Source: Acinetobacter beijerinckii CIP 110307
GTDB lineage: Bacteria > Pseudomonadota > Gammaproteobacteria > Pseudomonadales > Moraxellaceae
NCBI RefSeq assembly: GCF_000369005.1
Contig: NZ_KB849766.1
Location: 476,084-540,083 of the forward strand
Direction of reading: 5' to 3'
Length of the DNA stretch: 64,000 bases
Below the pieces are notes generated by a model, which saw nothing but the letters and a program-made list of their open reading frames with translations, did not search any database and had not been told where the DNA came from. The translations under genes were made by a program, and so were the position numbers. Within the stretch, counting starts at the first letter, position 1. Each line of letters begins with the position of its first letter. Shown in pieces: positions 56,151 through 64,000 of this stretch.

Positions 56151-59100
56151 ATGTCCACGCTTGCCACCCTAAAATCTCTTCTAACTCAACGCATTCTGAT
56201 TATTGATGGTGCAATGGGAACCATGATTCAACGCCATAAATTAGAAGAAGAAGATTATCGTGGTGAACGCTTTGCTGATTGGGCATCAGACCTAAAAGGT
56301 AATAACGACTTATTGGTTTTAACCCAGCCGCAGATTATTCAAGGCATTCATGAAGCTTACTTGGATGCTGGCGCAGACATTATTGAAACCAACAGCTTTA
56401 ACGGTACCCGTGTTTCAATGTCTGACTATCATATGGAAGATCTTGTGCCTGAGATCAACCGTGAAGCAGCACGTTTGGCTAAAGCAGCCTGTGAAAAATA
56501 CTCAACACCAGATAAACCACGTTTTGTTGCAGGTGTCCTCGGTCCGACATCTCGCACCTGTTCTATTTCGCCCAATGTAAATGACCCAGCTTTTCGTAAC
56601 ATTACCTTTGACGAATTAAAAGAAAACTATATTGAGGCAACACACGCCCTGATCGAAGGTGGTGCTGACATCATCTTGATCGAGACTGTATTTGATACAT
56701 TGAACTGTAAAGCTGCGATCTTCGCAGTCAAAGAAGTATTTAAGCAACTTGATCATGAACTACCATTGATGATCTCAGGTACGATTACCGATGCATCGGG
56801 TCGTACTTTAACAGGTCAAACAGCAGAAGCTTTTTGGAACTCGGTGCGCCACGGTGATTTACTCTCGATTGGTTTTAACTGTGCTTTGGGTGCAGATGCG
56901 ATGCGCCCACACGTTAAAACGATTTCTGATGTTGCTGATACTTTTGTTTCTGCGCATCCAAACGCAGGTTTACCAAATGCCTTTGGTGAATATGACGAAA
57001 CCCCAGAACAAACAGCGGAATTCATTAAAGAGTTTGCCGAAAGTGGTCTGATCAATATCACGGGTGGTTGCTGTGGTACAACGCCTGATCATATCCGTGC
57101 GATTTATAATGCAGTTAAAGATATCAAGCCGCGTCAAATCCCTGAAACCAAATCTGCCTGTCGTTTAAGTGGGTTAGAACCATTTAACATTTATGATGAT
57201 TCACTATTCGTGAATGTCGGTGAACGTACCAACGTTACGGGTTCAAAAAAATTCCTACGCCTCATCCGTGAAGAGAAATTTGCCGAAGCTCTAGAAGTTG
57301 CACAACAACAAGTGGAAGCTGGTGCACAGATCATCGATATTAACATGGATGAAGGGATGCTCGATTCGCAAGGTGCAATGGTGCATTTCTTGAATCTGGT
57401 TGCATCTGAGCCTGATATCTCTCGTGTGCCGATCATGATTGACTCATCAAAATGGGAAATCATTGAAGCAGGTTTAAAATGCGTTCAAGGTAAACCCGTC
57501 GTCAATTCGATTTCCTTAAAAGAAGGTTATGACGAGTTCGTCGAAAAAGCACGCCTATGCCGCCAGTATGGTGCTGCGATTATTGTGATGGCCTTTGATG
57601 AAACAGGTCAGGCCGATACGGCTGCACGTAAACGTGAAATCTGTAAACGTTCTTATGATGTTTTGGTCAATGAAGTGGGCTTCCCTGCTGAAGATATTAT
57701 TTTTGACCCGAACGTGTTTGCCGTGGCAACAGGGATCGAAGAACACAACAACTATGGCGTCGATTTTATTGAAGCTACGGGCTGGATTAAACAAAACTTG
57801 CCACATGCGATGATTTCAGGTGGTGTCTCTAACGTTTCCTTCTCATTCCGTGGTAATGAACCTGTACGTGAAGCGATTCACTCAGTATTCCTTTACCATG
57901 CTATCAAGCAAGGCATGACTATGGGGATCGTGAACGCTGGTCAAATGGCGATTTATGATGATATTCCTAAAGAACTGAAAGAAGCCGTTGAAGATGTGGT
58001 TTTAAACCAGAACCAAGGTGAATCAGGTCAAAACGCCACAGAAAAACTACTTGAAGTCGCGGAAAAATTCCGTGGTCATAGTGGTGCACAACGTGAAGCT
58101 GAGAACCTTGAATGGCGCAATGAGTCTGTAGAAAAACGTCTCGAATATGCACTTGTCAAAGGCATCACTACTTATATAGATGAAGATACCGAAGAAGCCC
58201 GTTTAAAAGCCAAGCGTCCTCTTGATGTGATTGAAGGCGCATTGATGGATGGCATGAACGTGGTCGGCGACCTGTTCGGCTCGGGTAAAATGTTCCTACC
58301 GCAAGTCGTAAAATCAGCACGCGTAATGAAGCAAGCCGTAGCATGGTTAAATCCATACATCGAAGCTGAAAAAGGTAATGCACAATCTAAGGGTCGTGTA
58401 TTAATGGCAACCGTAAAAGGTGATGTACACGATATTGGTAAAAATATCGTGGGCGTGGTTTTGGGTTGTAACGGTTATGACATCGTTGACCTTGGTGTGA
58501 TGGTGCCTGCGGAAAAAATCCTGCAAACTGCGATTGATGAGAAATGTGACATCATCGGTTTGTCTGGTTTAATCACCCCGTCATTGGATGAAATGGTGTT
58601 TGTTGCCAAAGAGATGCAGCGTAAAGGCTTTGATATTCCATTATTAATTGGTGGAGCAACCACCTCGAAAGCGCATACCGCTGTAAAAATTGACCCGCAA
58701 TATTCAAATGATGCAGTCATTTATGTGGCTGATGCTTCTCGTGCAGTCGGTGTGGCAACTACCCTACTATCAAAAGAAATGCGTGGTAATTTTATTGCTG
58801 AGCATCGCGCTGAATATGCCAAGATTCGTGAACGTTTAGCCAACAAGCAACCGAAAGCTGCAAAACTTAGCTATGCCGAATCGATTGAAAATGGTTTTAA
58901 GGTGGATGACAACTATGTCCCACCGATTCCAAATAGTTTAGGTACGCAAGTTATTACCAATTATCCATTGGCGACCTTGGTTGAATATTTTGACTGGACA
59001 CCATTCTTTATCTCTTGGAGCTTGGCGGGTAAATTCCCGAAAATCCTGACAGATGAAGTTGTTGGTGAAGCAGCCACTGATTTGTATAACCAAGCGCAAG

Positions 59101-59837
59101 CGATGCTAAAAGACATTATCGAGAATAATCGTTTTGATGCGCGTGCGGTGTTTGGTTTATACCCTGCACAACGTACGTCTGCGGATACCGTCAGCGTGTT
59201 TGATGAATCTGGTCAAAATATTACACATACTTTTGAGCATATTCGTCAGCAATCTGACAAGGTGACAGGCAAACCAAACTTATCTTTGGCAGACTTTATT
59301 AGCACCTCTAAAGAGAATACTGATTATCTCGGTGGTTTCACTGTATCGATCTTTGGTGCTGAAGAATTGGCAAATGAATATAAAGCCAAAGGTGATGATT
59401 ACTCAGCAATCTTGGTTCAGTCTTTAGCGGATCGTTTTGCCGAAGCCTTTGCAGAACATTTGCATGAGCGTATCCGTAAAGAGTTCTGGGGCTATAAAGC
59501 CGATGAGACTTTGGGTAATGAAGAATTGATCAAAGAGAAGTATGTCGGTATTCGTCCTGCACCGGGTTATCCTGCTTGCCCAGAGCATTCTGAAAAAGCA
59601 GTGTTATTTGACTGGTTAGGTTCGGAAGCGAAGATTGGTACCAAGTTGACTGAACACTTTGCGATGATGCCGCCATCTTCGGTGAGTGGTTTCTATTATT
59701 CACACCCTGAAAGTGAATACTTTAATGTGGGCAAAATTTCTCAAGATCAGCTTGAGGATTATGCGAAGCGTAAGGGCTGGACACTCGATGAAGCGAAGCG
59801 TTGGTTAGCACCGAATTTAGATGATTCGATTGCTTAA
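56151..59837 (+). CDS. metH: Cobalamin-dependent methionine synthase
   Basis: A 1228-residue multidomain enzyme that makes methionine from homocysteine and methyltetrahydrofolate. Domains in order: homocysteine-binding barrel with zinc cysteines ([18 protein letters not shown]), pterin-binding barrel ([15 protein letters not shown]), Cap and B12-binding domain with [10 protein letters not shown] (base-off ligand His760) and [10 protein letters not shown], and the reactivation domain ([15 protein letters not shown]). Full length compared with E. coli MetH. Confidence 0.97.
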   Translation: MSTLATLKSLLTQRILIIDGAMGTMIQRHKLEEEDYRGERFADWASDLKGNNDLLVLTQPQIIQGIHEAYLDAGADIIETNSFNGTRVSMSDYHMEDLVPEINREAARLAKAACEKYSTPDKPRFVAGVLGPTSRTCSISPNVNDPAFRNITFDELKENYIEATHALIEGGADIILIETVFDTLNCKAAIFAVKEVFKQLDHELPLMISGTITDASGRTLTGQTAEAFWNSVRHGDLLSIGFNCALGADAMRPHVKTISDVADTFVSAHPNAGLPNAFGEYDETPEQTAEFIKEFAESGLINITGGCCGTTPDHIRAIYNAVKDIKPRQIPETKSACRLSGLEPFNIYDDSLFVNVGERTNVTGSKKFLRLIREEKFAEALEVAQQQVEAGAQIIDINMDEGMLDSQGAMVHFLNLVASEPDISRVPIMIDSSKWEIIEAGLKCVQGKPVVNSISLKEGYDEFVEKARLCRQYGAAIIVMAFDETGQADTAARKREICKRSYDVLVNEVGFPAEDIIFDPNVFAVATGIEEHNNYGVDFIEATGWIKQNLPHAMISGGVSNVSFSFRGNEPVREAIHSVFLYHAIKQGMTMGIVNAGQMAIYDDIPKELKEAVEDVVLNQNQGESGQNATEKLLEVAEKFRGHSGAQREAENLEWRNESVEKRLEYALVKGITTYIDEDTEEARLKAKRPLDVIEGALMDGMNVVGDLFGSGKMFLPQVVKSARVMKQAVAWLNPYIEAEKGNAQSKGRVLMATVKGDVHDIGKNIVGVVLGCNGYDIVDLGVMVPAEKILQTAIDEKCDIIGLSGLITPSLDEMVFVAKEMQRKGFDIPLLIGGATTSKAHTAVKIDPQYSNDAVIYVADASRAVGVATTLLSKEMRGNFIAEHRAEYAKIRERLANKQPKAAKLSYAESIENGFKVDDNYVPPIPNSLGTQVITNYPLATLVEYFDWTPFFISWSLAGKFPKILTDEVVGEAATDLYNQAQAMLKDIIENNRFDARAVFGLYPAQRTSADTVSVFDESGQNITHTFEHIRQQSDKVTGKPNLSLADFISTSKENTDYLGGFTVSIFGAEELANEYKAKGDDYSAILVQSLADRFAEAFAEHLHERIRKEFWGYKADETLGNEELIKEKYVGIRPAPGYPACPEHSEKAVLFDWLGSEAKIGTKLTEHFAMMPPSSVSGFYYSHPESEYFNVGKISQDQLEDYAKRKGWTLDEAKRWLAPNLDDSIA

Positions 59838-59851
59838 GTTTTAAAGAAAAT

Positions 59852-59875
59852 CCCCTCAAATTGAGGGGGTTATTT
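59852..59875. terminator. Terminator after metH
   Basis: CCCCTC-AAATT-GAGGGG hairpin followed by GTTATTTT, between the convergent metH and lipoprotein genes. Confidence 0.75.
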
Positions 59876-59878
59876 TCC

Positions 59879-61147
59879 TTATCTTGAATTAAGGACTCCT
59901 GCGATGTAAATCGTTCCATTTAATACATCTTTTCCTAATTTAACATCATCAAATTTAAAAGTTTTTTTATCCGAATTCAGTGATAAGCCTAAACAAGAGT
60001 TATTACGATCTCCGCAGGTTATCTTTGATTCACCGTCAACACTTTCAATTGATATATTTCCATTAAACTCCTGAATTATATATAAAAAATATGATTCAGA
60101 ATAATTTTTTAAATTAATAGTATATATTTTCCGATCATTAATGACATAAGCAAAATCAACGTTTGATGTAGATAATAAGACATTTTCATCATTAACTTGC
60201 ATATTAGAAGTGTGTCTAGGTATAGTAAAATTTAAATCTAATGTCTTATTTATACCTTGCTCTTGAAGATATAAATTTAGATTTTTAATATTGAAAGATA
60301 ATATCTCACCACTATTATTTAATGTTATAAACGAAGAAGGAATTGAATCATCAAAGTAAAAAATGTTTTCTCCATTTTTATTATAATTAAAAATCTTAAG
60401 ACGTGTATCCTTAAATGAAGAACTGTTATCAATTCCATGATAAATATGTAAGCTAACAACTTCTTCAGCGTTTTCAAAAACAAGCTGATCTATACTACCA
60501 ATATATCTACCACTATCATCTTTATAAAAAGCAATATCGGAGCTTATTTCTGATATATGATAAGTTTTATCAGCCAATTTAAGACTCTTATCTCTATTTA
60601 TTTCTGGAAATCTATTCTTATTAAAAGCCAACCAATTAGATGGTATTTTAAACACCAAGTCACCTGAAATAGTTGCAGGCACAGTTTTACTCCAATCACC
60701 ACCATCCTCTAAATAATTTTTAAATAGTCGATTATTATTATTTTTATTTTTAAAGCTTACCGTTAGTTTCCGATTAATTCCATCAAATCTATATTCAGTA
60801 TTATCCACACATGCTAGATAGCTAATACAGAATAAAACTCTATAATCCCCCCAAGCTAGTGTAGCAAAACCTGCTTTATGCTCACTAGCTAAAAGTCTTA
60901 AATCACCATATAAAATATCATTTTTCCCTTTAAGTTTACGAAAAGAAAGAGATACATCAGGGTCATTTCCTTTGGCAATTAAGCTATAATCTCCCTCTTT
61001 AAAATCCATGTTAATTTTATCACTAAAACCTTCAGCTTGAATTTCAAGCACATTTTTTTCAAACTGACTCTCTTCTTTCTTTTCACTACCACATCCAGTT
61101 AGAATAAAAATTGTTAATATACTTATATTTATTAACTTTAAATTCAT
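59879..61147 (-). CDS. AT-rich lipoprotein gene, function unknown
   Basis: A 422-residue lipoprotein with lipobox ILTGC at residues ~15-19. The mature protein is rich in Asn, Lys, Ser, Asp and beta-strand-forming residues (e.g. GDLRLLASEHKAGFATLAWGD; NNRLFKNYLEDGGDW) with at least six Cys, some possibly paired (CISYLACVD; CGDRNNSCLG). No family recognised. Base composition is clearly more AT-rich than metH and fsr on either side, so it looks acquired. Single gene. Confidence 0.6.
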   Translation of the reverse strand: MNLKLINISILTIFILTGCGSEKKEESQFEKNVLEIQAEGFSDKINMDFKEGDYSLIAKGNDPDVSLSFRKLKGKNDILYGDLRLLASEHKAGFATLAWGDYRVLFCISYLACVDNTEYRFDGINRKLTVSFKNKNNNNRLFKNYLEDGGDWSKTVPATISGDLVFKIPSNWLAFNKNRFPEINRDKSLKLADKTYHISEISSDIAFYKDDSGRYIGSIDQLVFENAEEVVSLHIYHGIDNSSSFKDTRLKIFNYNKNGENIFYFDDSIPSSFITLNNSGEILSFNIKNLNLYLQEQGINKTLDLNFTIPRHTSNMQVNDENVLLSTSNVDFAYVINDRKIYTINLKNYSESYFLYIIQEFNGNISIESVDGESKITCGDRNNSCLGLSLNSDKKTFKFDDVKLGKDVLNGTIYIAGVLNSR

Positions 61148-61291
61148 AAATCACCTAATTGGTTTATTTTAAATATACAAGAATTTAATAATTACATATA
61201 AATTTATTTCTGTGAATAAAATTCGATTATTAGTTTCTAAAGATTTAGTGAGAATCTCCCAATCTTGAAGATTGAGAGATATTTATACGGA

Positions 61292-62512
61292 CTATTTAGC
61301 TTTTGTATTTGGCAAAAAGACCGTTGCAAAACCAAGTAAGGGTAAAAGAGAACATAAACCAAATACCCATTCGATTCCGTTCACATCAGCTAAATGTCCA
61401 AGCCCTGCTGCTGCAATACCACTGACACCAAACATCAAGCCAAACATTAAACCTGAGATCATACCCACACGCCCCGGAACAGCCTCCTGAGCATAAACCA
61501 CCATTGCAGCAAAAGCAGATGACAACACTAAACCTGTGATCACTGACAAAACAGTTGTCCAAAACAAGTTGGCATACGGCATCATTAGGGCAAACGGCGC
61601 CATTCCCACAAATGACACCCAAATCACCGCTTTACGCCCAATTCGATCGCCAATCGGTCCACCTGCAAAAGTACCCAAAGCGACCGCAGCCAAAAACACA
61701 AATAAATGTAATTGAGCCGTTTGAAGACTAATCTGAAACTTATGAATCAAATAAAAAGTAAAATAGTTGCTAATGCTCGCGATATAAGTAAATTTGGCGA
61801 ACATCAAAACACTAATAGTTGTTAAAGCAATGATTAATTGACGACCATGCAACTTGGTTTGTGCTTGATTAACCTTGGCAGCAAATGAGTTTTTTGCATG
61901 GCTAATCGTCCAACGACTTACTCCAAACAGAACCCAAATCGCTAATAATGAAAATACCACCAACCATGCAACCGCATGTTGCCCAAAAGGCACAATAATT
62001 AATGCAGCCAATAATGGTCCAATTGCTGTACCTGTATTTCCCCCAACCTGAAAGGTCGATTGTGCTGTACCAAAACGCCCACCCGATGCCATTCTCGCCA
62101 CACGCGAAGCTTCAGGATGAAAGGTTGCAGAACCTACGCCGATAAGTGCAGATGCAAGCAACAAGACAGTAAAACTTGGAGAAAATGCGAGTAGTAAAAT
62201 ACCGCATAATGTCACCATCATTCCTAATGGCAATAGATAAGGTTTGGGATGTTTATCAGTATATAGTCCAATCCAAGGCTGAAGCAGCGAACCCGTAATC
62301 TGATATACAAAGGAAATCAGCCCGACTTGAGCAAAACTAAGTGAAAAGTTTGCTTTAAGCATAGGATAGATAGCTGGCAGGACTGCTTGAATCAAATCAT
62401 TCAGCAAATGAGCAAAAGCGACTGCACCTACAACCTTCATGATCATACCTTGCGGCTGATCATTTACTACGGTATCAGCAATGCCATCTTTCAACTGTAT
62501 TGAAGACGTCAT
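61292..62512 (-). CDS. fsr: MFS transporter, fosmidomycin-resistance (Fsr) type
   Basis: A 406-residue major facilitator with 12 helices. The segment SHLLNDLIQAVLPAIYPMLK-like (here AFAHLLNDLIQAVLPAIYP) and HPEASRVARMASGGRFGTAQSTFQVGGNTG (abridged) match Fsr very closely. It may export fosmidomycin or related compounds. A divergent AraC-family gene next door is the likely regulator. Confidence 0.88.
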   Translation of the reverse strand: MTSSIQLKDGIADTVVNDQPQGMIMKVVGAVAFAHLLNDLIQAVLPAIYPMLKANFSLSFAQVGLISFVYQITGSLLQPWIGLYTDKHPKPYLLPLGMMVTLCGILLLAFSPSFTVLLLASALIGVGSATFHPEASRVARMASGGRFGTAQSTFQVGGNTGTAIGPLLAALIIVPFGQHAVAWLVVFSLLAIWVLFGVSRWTISHAKNSFAAKVNQAQTKLHGRQLIIALTTISVLMFAKFTYIASISNYFTFYLIHKFQISLQTAQLHLFVFLAAVALGTFAGGPIGDRIGRKAVIWVSFVGMAPFALMMPYANLFWTTVLSVITGLVLSSAFAAMVVYAQEAVPGRVGMISGLMFGLMFGVSGIAAAGLGHLADVNGIEWVFGLCSLLPLLGFATVFLPNTKAK

Positions 62513-62618
62513 ATCTGAAAAACTCCAATATTTTTAGATAAGGTGCTTATTGTAAATTGTCGCTTATAACGTTATCTTCCAATAATCATCGTATAAGTGA
62601 CAAAATTTAGAGTGATGT

Positions 62619-63401
62619 ATGCATGATTCTCTTATTCAGTCCGATCAATCTGAATTGGTGATTGGACTGTCCTCAGAACATACCTATCGTGAGCTTACAC
62701 CTACACATACTCATAGCAGAGCACAGTTTTTATACGCTTCAATGGGAAACATCCAAGTTTTCACACCTAATAATGTCTGGCTAGTTCCGCCGATGTGTGC
62801 GTTATGGATTCCTGCAAATGTTGAACACAGCGTCATTTCACTGAGTCACGTCAAGCTAAATACTGCCCTTGTTGAAGTGAATGCCGCAGCATTAATGGGC
62901 AAAGAATGTTTTATTATTCAAGTCAGTAATTTGCTACATGAGTTATTGATTCGGCTCAATCAAATTACACAAATCGACCCTCCCAATATTGTTTCTTCTC
63001 AAGAAATTTCAGAAGCTTTGCAAATTTTAATTTTTGAAGAAATTCATCGAGCCAATTTATTAAGCATTCAAATTCCTTGGCCCAAAGACAAACGATTATT
63101 AAAAATCTGTCAACAACTACTACATTCTCCAAATCACTCAAAAGATTTAACTGATTGGGCTGATGATATTGGTACAAGTTCAAGAACCTTAATGCGGATG
63201 TTTCAAAAAGAAACGGGACTGTCCTATCGCGCATGGATTCAACAGATGCATATCGCTCATGCACTGAGTAAAATCTCTAATGGTGAATCGATTGCTCAAA
63301 TCTCTGAAGCACTGGGTTATACTAATCCAAGTGCTTTTAGTGCAATGTTTAAACGGCATTTGGGTAAAACACCACAGCAATTTAGGGTTGGTGAAATTTA
63401 A
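62619..63401 (+). CDS. AraC-family transcriptional regulator
   Basis: A 260-residue protein. N-terminal cupin-like ligand-binding part (HTHSRAQFLYASMGNIQVFTP...WLVPPMCALWIPANVEHSV) and a C-terminal double HTH (DWADDIGTSSRTLMRMFQKETGLSYRAWIQQMHIAHA; IAQISEALGYTNPSAFSAMFKRHLGKTPQQFR abridged). It is divergent from fsr, 106 bp apart, and probably controls it. Confidence 0.88.
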   Translation: MHDSLIQSDQSELVIGLSSEHTYRELTPTHTHSRAQFLYASMGNIQVFTPNNVWLVPPMCALWIPANVEHSVISLSHVKLNTALVEVNAAALMGKECFIIQVSNLLHELLIRLNQITQIDPPNIVSSQEISEALQILIFEEIHRANLLSIQIPWPKDKRLLKICQQLLHSPNHSKDLTDWADDIGTSSRTLMRMFQKETGLSYRAWIQQMHIAHALSKISNGESIAQISEALGYTNPSAFSAMFKRHLGKTPQQFRVGEI

Positions 63402-63407
63402 GTTTCG

Positions 63408-64000
63408 TTATTTTTCAGCCTCCTTTAGTTGTGCAATTAAATCTTCAATATCTTGATAAACATGTAGTGTTCGATCCTTATGCGTTCGTGCATGATCTAA
63501 ACGTTGCTCAGGATCAACCAAAAGCAAGGTATGACCATCATCAATCAGACGATCAATACCCTCTAAAAACATACGTTTACCAACATCGTGAATAATTGAA
63601 ATCTGAGTTAAGTCAATCACGATAGTGCTTTGATCCATCGGCTCAGCTTGTAGGATACGCAATAACATCTCAGCTTCAGTAAATTTCAATACACCTCGAA
63701 GCACATACACACTCAATGAAGCATCTTTTCCAGTTCGATAATGACTTTGTACAATGGTTTGTGCTGAAGGTGTACCTTCCATCAGATGCAATCCCATATC
63801 TCGTGATAGTCGCTCTAAAATATCGATACCACGAACACTATTACCATGCTCATCTAACTTTGGCGAAAATGCGGCAATACTCACTTGCCCCGGTAACACG
63901 CCCAATATCCCGCCGGCCACACCACTTTTGGCAGGAATTCCAACCGTAGAGAGCCAATCACCAGCAGCATCATACATACCACAACTCATCATTACACTGA
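63408..64000 (-). CDS. glsA: Glutaminase with C-terminal STAS domain (cut by window edge)
   Basis: The frame runs off the right edge, so the N-terminal catalytic residues are outside. What is visible is the end of a serine-dependent beta-lactamase-like glutaminase ([27 protein letters not shown], then [21 protein letters not shown]), followed by a ~100-residue STAS domain ([29 protein letters not shown]). Glutaminase hydrolyses glutamine to glutamate and ammonia. The STAS tail is found in only part of the family. Confidence 0.88.
   Translation of the reverse strand, partial: SVMMSCGMYDAAGDWLSTVGIPAKSGVAGGILGVLPGQVSIAAFSPKLDEHGNSVRGIDILERLSRDMGLHLMEGTPSAQTIVQSHYRTGKDASLSVYVLRGVLKFTEAEMLLRILQAEPMDQSTIVIDLTQISIIHDVGKRMFLEGIDRLIDDGHTLLLVDPEQRLDHARTHKDRTLHVYQDIEDLIAQLKEAEK

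Overview
The window is chromosomal DNA of an Acinetobacter-like gammaproteobacterium. The evidence is low G+C content, the gene neighbourhoods (lolC-lolD-comEC, lptM-lysA-dapF, etfB-etfA, two-subunit gyrase with Ser81/Glu85) and protein sequences close to that genus. I made no database comparison, so the species is open.

Positions 1 to about 22,030 look like an accessory island whose left end lies outside the window. Its right end sits inside comEC. The competence gene on the minus strand reads normally up to an L-D-V-G-Q-G motif and then runs into foreign, AT-rich sequence, so its C-terminal domain is missing here. The outer part of the island (1-12.5 kb) handles metals: the end of a CopA multicopper oxidase, CopB, a CusCBA copper/silver efflux system with two CusF-like modules, FeoA/FeoB, a cation transporter fused to two HMA-like domains, and a divergent CadR/PbrR-like MerR regulator with a typical long-spacer promoter between them.

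The inner part (12.7-21.1 kb) is a defence block on the minus strand. It has a complete type II CBASS operon: CD-NTase, Cap2 (E2-E1 ligase), Cap3 (JAB isopeptidase) and Cap5 (HNH-SAVED nuclease). The four genes overlap or touch. Upstream are a 42-codon gene whose ribosome-binding site is held in a hairpin, a roughly 90-base structured element, and a gene fusing an Xre-type HTH to an ImmA/IrrE metallopeptidase behind a near-consensus promoter. Downstream of Cap5 is a broken gene of about 600 codons (5' frameshift plus in-frame TAA) that may be a TnsE/TniE-type transposition protein. Four copies of an ATGGAATTT-type motif lie just inside the comEC junction. Together these suggest a decayed Tn7-like or similar carrier with metal-resistance and anti-phage cargo.

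From 22.0 to 64.0 kb the content is mostly ordinary core genome: lolDC, a PilZ protein, a DMT transporter, YaiI, serC, an OMF-HlyD-ABC2-ABC2 export operon without its own ATPase, gyrA, etfBA, xerC with an HD-domain gene, a LysE exporter, lptM-lysA-dapF, cycA, an AGCS symporter, radA, a Tim44-like protein, a Pit phosphate transporter with a probable Pho box, metH, an AT-rich lipoprotein gene, an Fsr-type MFS transporter with a divergent AraC regulator, and the end of a glutaminase-STAS gene cut by the window edge. I saw no rRNA or tRNA genes and no CRISPR array.
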